Origin: Desulfobacula sp.
Lineage (GTDB): Bacteria; Desulfobacterota; Desulfobacteria; Desulfobacterales; Desulfobacteraceae
Direction of reading: 5' to 3'
DNA: 42,285 bases
Assembly (NCBI GenBank): GCA_023701135.1
Contig: JAMPXP010000018.1
Span: 1 to 42,285 of the forward strand
Shown one piece after another: positions 37,201 through 42,285 of this stretch. How positions within the stretch are numbered: the stretch's first letter is position 1; each line of letters opens with the position of its first letter. The position numbers and the translations under genes are program-made. Under the pieces are notes generated by a model that saw only the letters and a list, made by a program, of their open reading frames with translations, did not search any database and was not told the DNA's origin.

Positions 37201-37271
37201 CATTTTATCTTACAAATTATCAGAATTATCTGTCCGGTATCCAGAAAATCGATTCGGATCCTTTCCAATAA
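34251..37271 (+). CDS. Large membrane protein with PHP-like N-terminal domain, function unknown
   Basis: A 1006-residue protein I do not recognise as a named family. Residues about 158-225 resemble the start of a PHP metal-phosphoesterase domain: an H-x-H pair (His161, His163) in FDDHVHDANTSGRKSP, then YYHC (His194) and GIEF (Glu220). This resemblance is my inference and the domain may be degenerate. Residues about 250-650 are soluble and mostly helical. From about 665 there are several membrane segments (IPAFLCFYLT, FLAYFGAVIWFGITGF, SPVLLYSVMGLANGIYL, SIPVAILFNSIIGAIL), with another near 920. The TTG start has a weak purine-rich ribosome site; no upstream in-frame start exists. It sits between the activator operon and the kinase operon. 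Confidence 0.75.
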   Translation: MKFRHLFFDKRDHDLIRIVNSVYDSGKTLGYTRKLYYPFFHPLGIKELAESKGLRTAYAIASLLESMERGVIENRLQALQGLKDEILNTTAGSMPKNTARVLLQIMKELVRARGNDALQLELAHSFRMAAFGKPRVIRRLLKHYHLLEMPEEWDQIAFDDHVHDANTSGRKSPTHLIMDAWIKGIRRLRVIYYHCIEPRFATELIQAARIMEIDLRIGIEFWARYRDRYISFIWVSRGLPDTEAFLCFLAEPHVVSFMEQGKTVLKYQERYVLRILASFNRTYMEDMCRDLGIDLQPLQPEDFLKFAAPGLPSIPHLGEYIHSLAVKAMSQRLKDLSQTYETADPAQREGIKDLVERMNSFSTKDVIVNYLTPLKHPEVPHPFSLSIDADIPHRLKLDFKTLLFEVRKLRHDFRITLKLGNLKPEDVIEILYDGDGYVNRLEIINLKDFASDDAESLFSINVLQKSINSGSLLKLKRVVRQIILAVEKTDYPDKEDRLKKLLNILHDIDALKDMYTIRPLKSRIGSDSTGKAHQTYGMGFCIIPTLSARARAEIRKNKVDRLILPAKMNVSRRMTTFALNEISPILKWVIKKFRWLPGLEQILPVKTREWVFESFALDMRSLGNVVTLSGIQKEAKNNLKLDLSEKEKQISPASWQNLNTKLKNSLKILGGFIPAFLCFYLTKDWWFLAYFGAVIWFGITGFRVILQSVLGGGGINRSSLTKWNDYVSWDRLTDSLFFTGFSVPILDYLVKTLILDRTFGVTMSTSPVLLYSVMGLANGIYLSSHNVFRGLPKGMITGNFFRSILSIPVAILFNSIIGAILTFYHVPSIEGILQKWAAVISKAASDTVAGLIEGTVDRFSNLDLRKRDIGKKFSDLFETYTKLELLFPETEEMKILEKPEKLFISRNSEVRDLAVMIIISALDLFYFWMYLPRARMTMLDMVSRLTPEERTLFIQSQKILEHEQYISRLFVDGILGKNFSKPLSFYLTNYQNYLSGIQKIDSDPFQ

Positions 37272-37399
37272 GTCACTTGTTTTTACGTAAGCTTCAGTTT
37301 AGTGGATTTCAAGGGCAGACAGCCCGGTAAAAAAAATTAACACCCTGTCGATATAGTTTTCGATCTGTAAAAAAAACAGACAGATTTATAATTCTCGAC

Positions 37400-37412
37400 C
37401 ACCTGTCAGGTG
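37400..37412. promoter_or_regulatory. Palindrome, candidate enhancer site for an NtrC-type activator
   Basis: CACCTGTCAGGTG is a perfect 6-bp dyad around one base, centred about 90 bases upstream of the predicted sigma-54 start point, the usual place for an activator site. A related half site, CACCCTGTC (37341-37349), and a TCTGT-N7-ACAGA dyad (37364-37380) lie further upstream. Confidence 0.45.
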
Positions 37413-37454
37413 TTTCAATAATACCTTTGTTTTAAATCCCTTAGGAGGAAATGC

Positions 37455-37511
37455 ATGTCTGAGATGCTGTATGGCATACCTTTTGCTGCAATAAAGACGG
37501 CTCATAAATAA
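37455..37511 (+). CDS. Possible 18-codon small ORF
   Basis: AGGAGG (37443-37448) stands six bases before an ATG that opens MSEMLYGIPFAAIKTAHK and a TAA stop. The ribosome site is better than that of most genes in the window. The sigma-54 promoter lies inside it, so it could be translated only from a transcript starting further upstream. It may be a leader peptide, a gene remnant or chance. Confidence 0.3.
   Translation: MSEMLYGIPFAAIKTAHK
37472..37487 (+). promoter_or_regulatory. Sigma-54 (RpoN) promoter
   Basis: TGGCAT (37472-37477), five bases, TTGCT (37483-37487) gives the invariant GG and GC exactly ten bases apart, close to the consensus TGGCAC-N5-TTGCW. Transcription would start near 37498, about 35 bases before the kinase ATG. 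The activator at 32158 has the GAFTGA loop needed for this polymerase form. Confidence 0.75.
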
Positions 37512-37533
37512 AAGCTGAAACTTGGGGAAAAGA

Positions 37534-39267
37534 ATGGAAACTCTATCAGCAGAACGAAATGCATTTTACCAGGAATTATCCAGAAAAATCAAAATCCTGA
37601 TTCTGGTGATTTCATTTTTCCCCTTTATCCTGACCACTGGTTTTCTCTTCTACCGGTTCAACCTGACCTATACCGAAAAAATCCAGGCCCATGTCTCAGA
37701 ACTGGTTCAGAAGCATACCCAGAACATCGACACTTTTTTATCGGAAAAACTGGGGAATATCCGTTATCTGGCCTATCAACTTGAAAATAACAGTACCAAA
37801 TCCATTGAACTCTTTTTAAAAACAAATCTTGAACTGCTGGAAGAGGAATACCCGGATTCATTCACCGATATCGGAATTGTTGATGGAAACGGGATACAGA
37901 TCGCCTATGAAGGACCCTTCAACCTTAAAAATGCGGATTATAAAAATGCGGATTGGTTTCAAAACGCCATACAAAAGCCCTTTTATATCAGCGATGTCTT
38001 TGCCGGGCTGAGGGGGCATCCCCATTTTATCATCGCCGTCAGGGTCCGTATCGACGGAATGGAACATATTCTCAGGGCCACCATCAATTTTACCGGATTC
38101 AATTCCATGGTGGAAAATATTCAGATCGGAAAAACCGGTATCGCCTATATTCTCAACGCCGACGGCCAGCTTCAGACCAAGGCCGATATCCGGATCGATC
38201 CGACGATTATCGCCTCCCTGGTGGATTATAAAAACCCGGAGAGCCGGACCATTATCACGGAAAAACAGGACCCGGCCGGAACCAGATATCTCTATGCCAT
38301 CTCGACACTGAAGAATATTGATTGGAGCGTGGTATTCCGCCAGGACGTAAGGGATGCCTTCAGTGAACTCCGGAAAACACAGATGCTGACCCTTATTCTT
38401 ATGATGGCCGGATGTATCGCGGTCGTTGCCGTTACCTTTACCCTGCCGCGGTATATCATAAAGCTGATTTCCAGCGCAGAAACTAAAAGCGAGGCCATGA
38501 ACCGGCAGGTCATCGAAAGCGGGAAGCTTGCCAGCATAGGTGAACTGGCGGCCGGCATCGCCCATGAGATCAACAATCCCGTGGCCATCATGGTTGAAGA
38601 GGCCGGATGGATCGAAGACCTTTTGGAGGATGAGGTGCTGAAAGAAACGGAAAACCTTGCCGAATTCAAACGGGCTTTAAAACAGATCAACACCCAGGGC
38701 AAACGCTGCAAGGAAATCACCCATAAACTGTTGAGCTTTGCCCGGAAAACCGATTCCACCATCAATGACGTGGAAGTCAATGACGCCATCCGGGAAATGG
38801 TGTCCCTCACCGCCCAGATGGCCCGGTATAACAATGTCATCATAGAGACGAAATTGGAGGACCATCTCCCCTTTGTCCGGATTTCTCCCTCAGAGCTTCA
38901 GCAGGTGATGCTGAACCTCATCAACAATGCCATTGACGCCATGGAAAAAACAGGGGGGACCCTTACCATAGAAACCCGGAAAAGCAGGATTGAACAGAAT
39001 CATATTGCTATTTCCATTGAAGACACCGGACCGGGTATCCCTAAAGAAAACCTGGACCGGATATTTAATCCTTTTTTTACCACCAAGGCCGTTGGAAAAG
39101 GAACAGGATTAGGGCTTTCCATCTGCTACGGTCTTGTCCAAAAAATGGGCGGAAAAATCGAGGTGTCCAGCCAGGTAGGTGTCGGTACCCAATTCCGTAT
39201 CTTTATCCCGTTCCAGGACAGTTCGAATGATACCCTAACCAATGAATTTAATTCTACAATCGTATAA
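37534..39267 (+). CDS. Membrane sensor histidine kinase with periplasmic Cache-like domain
   Basis: A 577-residue kinase. Two membrane segments (about 20-40 and 283-305) flank a periplasmic domain resembling double Cache sensors (YPDSFTDIGIVDGNG, FYISDVFAGLRGHPHFIIAV and IGKTGIAYILNADGQ). These often bind small organic ligands. The cytoplasmic part has the phospho-acceptor His344 in AHEINNP, an N box VMLNLINNAIDAM, and DTGPGIP, FNPFFTTK and GTGLGLS, typical of the NtrB group. The ATG at 37534 (GGGGA five bases away) is preferred over a TTG four codons upstream. It heads a five-gene operon under a sigma-54 promoter. Confidence 0.93.
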   Translation: METLSAERNAFYQELSRKIKILILVISFFPFILTTGFLFYRFNLTYTEKIQAHVSELVQKHTQNIDTFLSEKLGNIRYLAYQLENNSTKSIELFLKTNLELLEEEYPDSFTDIGIVDGNGIQIAYEGPFNLKNADYKNADWFQNAIQKPFYISDVFAGLRGHPHFIIAVRVRIDGMEHILRATINFTGFNSMVENIQIGKTGIAYILNADGQLQTKADIRIDPTIIASLVDYKNPESRTIITEKQDPAGTRYLYAISTLKNIDWSVVFRQDVRDAFSELRKTQMLTLILMMAGCIAVVAVTFTLPRYIIKLISSAETKSEAMNRQVIESGKLASIGELAAGIAHEINNPVAIMVEEAGWIEDLLEDEVLKETENLAEFKRALKQINTQGKRCKEITHKLLSFARKTDSTINDVEVNDAIREMVSLTAQMARYNNVIIETKLEDHLPFVRISPSELQQVMLNLINNAIDAMEKTGGTLTIETRKSRIEQNHIAISIEDTGPGIPKENLDRIFNPFFTTKAVGKGTGLGLSICYGLVQKMGGKIEVSSQVGVGTQFRIFIPFQDSSNDTLTNEFNSTIV

Positions 39268-39278
39268 GGAGCGTAACC

Positions 39279-39710
39279 ATGAAAAAAATTAAACTATTGC
39301 TGGTAGATGATGAACGAGCATTTCTGGAGACCATTACCAAACGCCTTGAAAAAAGGGACCTGGATGTTTCAACGGTTTACAGCGGAAAAGAAGCGCTTGC
39401 GGAAATTGAAAAAAACAAGACCCTTGAAGTCGTTGTTCTGGATGTTAAAATGCCTGAAATGGACGGCATCCAGACCCTGGTCGAACTGAAACGAAAGGCC
39501 CCCCTGGTGGAGGTCATCATGCTGACCGGCCATGCCACCGTAGAAACCGCCATTGACGGGATGAAGCTGGGGGCCTTTGATTATCTCATGAAGCCCTGTG
39601 ACATCGATACTCTGATCGGAAAAGTGAAGGGGGCCGCGGCAAAAAAAAGAGAACATGAAGAAAAAATTACCGAAGCCCGCATCAAGGAAATCACTGAACG
39701 AAGGGTATAG
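39279..39710 (+). CDS. Single-domain response regulator
   Basis: A 143-residue receiver-only protein: DDE (10-12), phospho-acceptor Asp55 in VVLDVKMPEMDG, LTGH and LMKPCD. A charged C-terminal tail (about 120-143) has no recognisable output domain. Eleven bases separate it from the kinase gene, so it is a likely direct phosphorylation partner. Confidence 0.93.
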   Translation: MKKIKLLLVDDERAFLETITKRLEKRDLDVSTVYSGKEALAEIEKNKTLEVVVLDVKMPEMDGIQTLVELKRKAPLVEVIMLTGHATVETAIDGMKLGAFDYLMKPCDIDTLIGKVKGAAAKKREHEEKITEARIKEITERRV

Positions 39711-39725
39711 GTAAACGAGGCGACC

Positions 39726-40166
39726 ATGAATCCCTGCGGTAATGATAAAGAAAAAAAAGCCATCCGTCTCCTCCTGGTGGATGATGAAAAAGGATATCTG
39801 GATGTTCTTTCCAACCGGCTGTCCAGGAGGCTGATCCATCCCGTCAAGGCTTACAGCGGGACACAGGCCATCCAGATTCTGCGTAAACAGGATTTTGACG
39901 TGGTGGTCCTGGATCTGAAGATGGAAGACATGGACGGGATAGAGGTCTTGAAAGTGATCAAACGGATGGTTCCGGATCTTCCGGTGATTCTTTTGACCGG
40001 ACATGGCTCCCAAACTGCGGCAAAGGAAGGGATTCTGGCCGGCGCCTTTGATTTTCTGACCAAACCCTGCGAACTGGTGGAACTCATGGAAAAAATCAAA
40101 GAAGCCCATGAACACCATCAAAAACTTGCAGAAAATTTTAATCTACTAGATGTTGACAAGGATTAA
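39726..40166 (+). CDS. Single-domain response regulator
   Basis: A 146-residue receiver-only protein with an N-terminal extension of about 12 residues. Phospho-acceptor Asp63 lies in VVLDLKMEDMDG, where the usual Pro after Met is Glu; LTGH and LTKPCE are intact. It is 15 bases downstream of the previous receiver and probably arose by duplication of it. There is no output domain. Confidence 0.92.
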   Translation: MNPCGNDKEKKAIRLLLVDDEKGYLDVLSNRLSRRLIHPVKAYSGTQAIQILRKQDFDVVVLDLKMEDMDGIEVLKVIKRMVPDLPVILLTGHGSQTAAKEGILAGAFDFLTKPCELVELMEKIKEAHEHHQKLAENFNLLDVDKD

Positions 40167-40205
40167 TCATCAAAAATTCAAGGGGAGCACTGATCCGATA
40201 AGATC

Positions 40206-41720
40206 ATGAATATGTGGGAAAAAACCAAAGGCATCCCGGAATTATTTTCATTCCATCTGAGCCTGAAATCCAGGGTATACCTGGTGAATGCCGTTCTTCT
40301 GGGCATCACCCTGGTGGGAGCCGTTCTCATGGTCTGGTACACCTACAAAATCGAAAATGTGTTTAAAACCATTATCAGCAGAAACGTGGTGATTTTCGAA
40401 TCAGCCGAAGCTCTGGGAACGGATTTAGTCAATCAGAAAGGCTATGTCACCTATTTTTTCCAGGACGGGAAACAGGAATGGCTGGTGGAGCTGGCCCGTT
40501 ACCGGACCCGTTTTGAAAACACCCTTGAAGGATTGAAGGCCCAGGTCAAGGACACCTGGGAAATAAAAACCGTATATCAGATTGAAGCCGATTACCGGAA
40601 ATATATTGCCGCCCGGGATGAAGTCATCGAACTCTATAAAAAAGGGGATCGGGAAAAAGGGTTTTCAATGCACCAGGATGTCCGGCAGTCGTTTTTTGAA
40701 ATTCTTGAATTATGTAACCAGTTCAAGGACTTCCATAAGGAAAAGATAGAGACCGCCATTGAAAAAAGCAGTGAAGAAGCCAACCGCCTGAGGATCATTG
40801 CCCTCATGGCCATCGTTTCCGTTACCCTGTTGAGCCTCCTGGTGAATTTTATATTTGCCCGCCATATCATGGAGCCCATCCGGAAACTGATATCCCAGGT
40901 GAGCGAGGATGGCACGGGAAAGGCCCGTGATGAGGTGGACGCCCTCCAGCGGGGAGTCCTGGGTCTTCTTGAGGACGCCGAGGAGACCCATCAGAAATTA
41001 CGGCAGAGCCAGGTTTCCCTTTTGCAGTCGGAAAAAATGGCGCTCATCGGAAGACTTGCCGCGGGAACGGCCCACAGCATCCGGAATCCTTTAACCTCGG
41101 TGAAGATGAGGCTGTTTTCCCTGAACCGGTCCGCCGCCCTCTCCAATACCCAGAGGGATGATTTGAATGTCATCTCCGGTGAGATCATCCAGATCAATAA
41201 AATTGTTGAAAATTTTCTGGAGTTTGCCCGGCCTCCCAAACTCATCATGAAACGGATGAGCCCTTCAACGGTGGTGGACAGTGCGGTGTATCTTCTCGAC
41301 CAACGGCTTCGGTCCTATCATGTGAATTTAAAGATTGAACGGTCGGGACCTTTATCGGAAACCCTGATAGACCCGGAACAACTCAAGGAGGTATTGGTCA
41401 ATATTATCATCAATGCCTGTGAAGCCATGCAAAAAGGGGGCAATATCATGATTCGGGAACAGGAGGTGGAACCCGGTTTCCTTCAAAAAGCAGATGTCAT
41501 CCGGATCAGTGATAACGGCGAGGGGATGACCGAGGAGATCATGAAAAATATCTTTGACCCGTTTTTTACGACCAAGGAAGAGGGAACGGGCCTCGGGCTC
41601 AGCATTGCCTATAATATCATCCATGAACACGGCGGAACCCTGGAGGTCTCAAGTCAAAAAGGAAGGGGCACCGATTTTATCATCATGCTACCCATAAGGG
41701 AAAAAGGACCAACCGGGTAA
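40206..41720 (+). CDS. Membrane sensor histidine kinase with four-helix-bundle-type sensor
   Basis: A 504-residue kinase. Two membrane segments (about 25-48 and 195-220) flank a mostly helical periplasmic region with little beta structure, as in 4HB/MCP-type sensors. HAMP-like residues (HIMEPIRKL) follow. The H box is [10 protein letters not shown] with His290. N box [27 protein letters not shown] and GTGLGLS are intact. The ATG at 40206 has only a weak ribosome site; a stop codon 15 bases upstream rules out a longer N-terminus. The 39-base gap and shared strand place it in the same operon. Confidence 0.92.
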   Translation: MNMWEKTKGIPELFSFHLSLKSRVYLVNAVLLGITLVGAVLMVWYTYKIENVFKTIISRNVVIFESAEALGTDLVNQKGYVTYFFQDGKQEWLVELARYRTRFENTLEGLKAQVKDTWEIKTVYQIEADYRKYIAARDEVIELYKKGDREKGFSMHQDVRQSFFEILELCNQFKDFHKEKIETAIEKSSEEANRLRIIALMAIVSVTLLSLLVNFIFARHIMEPIRKLISQVSEDGTGKARDEVDALQRGVLGLLEDAEETHQKLRQSQVSLLQSEKMALIGRLAAGTAHSIRNPLTSVKMRLFSLNRSAALSNTQRDDLNVISGEIIQINKIVENFLEFARPPKLIMKRMSPSTVVDSAVYLLDQRLRSYHVNLKIERSGPLSETLIDPEQLKEVLVNIIINACEAMQKGGNIMIREQEVEPGFLQKADVIRISDNGEGMTEEIMKNIFDPFFTTKEEGTGLGLSIAYNIIHEHGGTLEVSSQKGRGTDFIIMLPIREKGPTG

Positions 41721-41791
41721 TACCCATGGAATCATATAATCAATTGGATACATTGATTATTTAACTTAAATACAACTACAAGGAGAAAAAA

Positions 41792-42285
41792 ATGAAGTTT
41801 TTTCGTGATCTGAATCAGTTCATGGTGGCCGGGTCAAAGGCCCACGCCCGCTGGGAGCTGGAAATGTCCAACAACATCCTGCACAGCCGCACCCGAATGC
41901 TGATCCTGGGGCTGTTGCTCATTCCCGTTTTCCTGGGCGGCGTTGCCTTTGCCGACGCCGTCAGCCAGGCCCTGCCGTCCTTCATCGGCAGCAAGCAGGC
42001 CTATGGGCCCGCCCACTACACCAACCTCATCTTCGGCGCATCGGTGCTGGTCGGCGTCTGCGCCGGTCTCATCACCGGCTGCATCGGCGCCGGCGGCGGC
42101 TTCATCATCGCCCCGGCCCTCATGAGTGCCGGCGTCAAGGGTATCCTTGCGGTCGGAACCGACCTGTTCCACATCTTCGCCAAGGCCATCATGGGATCGG
42201 TCCTTCACCGCAAGATGGGCAATATCTCGGTTTCTCTGGCCGTCACCTTCCTCATCGGCGCCATCGGCGGCTCGAGCCTTGGCGG
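41792..42285 (+). CDS. TauE/SafE-family anion permease, 5' part only
   Basis: The first 164 codons are present and run off the right edge. After a soluble N-terminus with RWELEMSNN comes a membrane segment (MLILGLLLIPVFLGGVAFA), then the family repeat LVGVCAGLITGCIGAGGGFIIAPALMSAGVKG, where G-GGG-FI-P is the TauE/SafE signature. Family members move sulfite, sulfonates or related anions. AAGGAG lies seven bases before the ATG. It is the last visible gene after the second kinase (71-base gap). Base composition here is much richer in G and C, with C-ending codons, than in the neighbours. Confidence 0.85.
   Translation, partial: MKFFRDLNQFMVAGSKAHARWELEMSNNILHSRTRMLILGLLLIPVFLGGVAFADAVSQALPSFIGSKQAYGPAHYTNLIFGASVLVGVCAGLITGCIGAGGGFIIAPALMSAGVKGILAVGTDLFHIFAKAIMGSVLHRKMGNISVSLAVTFLIGAIGGSSLG

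Noticed and set aside
37314-37380. Short hairpins after the 1006-residue gene as its terminator
   Set aside because: GGGC-AGACA-GCCC has only a 4-bp stem and is followed by an A tract, and TCTGT-N7-ACAGA lacks a T tract; neither is convincing.

Overview
The window reads as one stretch of chromosome from a Gram-negative, anaerobic sulfate-reducer-like member of the Desulfobacterota, most likely Desulfobacterales. This rests on the 5' end of a 16S rRNA gene of deltaproteobacterial type at the left edge, an F1Fo ATP synthase operon with paired b and b' subunits and no a or c genes, an energy-converting-hydrogenase-related membrane complex, a DASS-type anion transporter, a TauE/SafE gene, and NtrC/sigma-54 style signalling. 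The genus is inferred, not proven. No tRNA, insertion sequence, prophage or CRISPR array was seen, and no gene-free stretch exceeds 300 bases.

Layout. 1-4858 (all minus): zapB-like, zapA, 6S RNA, rny (RNase Y) and tyrS lead into an rRNA operon whose consensus promoter begins at the tyrS stop codon. A short GlmU-like uridylyltransferase without the acetyltransferase half sits upstream of zapB. 4906-10918 (minus): atpF'-atpF-atpH-atpA-atpG-atpD-atpC, closed by a hairpin terminator. 11120-16525 (minus): the cell-shape operon mreB-mreC-mreD-mrdA-rodA. 16647-19000 (minus): cupin, LD-carboxypeptidase and a beta-lactamase-fold serine hydrolase, probably a peptidoglycan-recycling set. 19113-22482: a U32-family protein (plus) converging on an unusual left-handed beta-helix protein (minus).

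22507-29749 (minus): a six-gene complex resembling hydrogenase-4/formate hydrogenlyase and complex I. Its large subunit has lost the NiFe-ligand cysteines, so I read it as an Ehr-type ion-pumping oxidoreductase and not as a hydrogenase. Its small subunit is fused to a reduced ferredoxin domain.

30006-42285: a regulatory and transport region. It holds a DASS transporter and a CBS-domain protein (plus); a receiver protein and an NtrC-type activator (minus); a 1006-residue protein with a PHP-like N-terminal part and a membrane C-terminal part (plus); and then an operon of histidine kinase, receiver, receiver, histidine kinase and TauE/SafE permease (plus, cut by the window end). A near-consensus sigma-54 promoter and an upstream palindrome lie directly before the first kinase, matching the NtrC-type activator encoded about 4 kb away. 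The transport and signalling genes plausibly form one sensory system controlling sulfur oxyanion or organic anion traffic. This region and the Ehr complex are the strongest candidates for under-described biology here.
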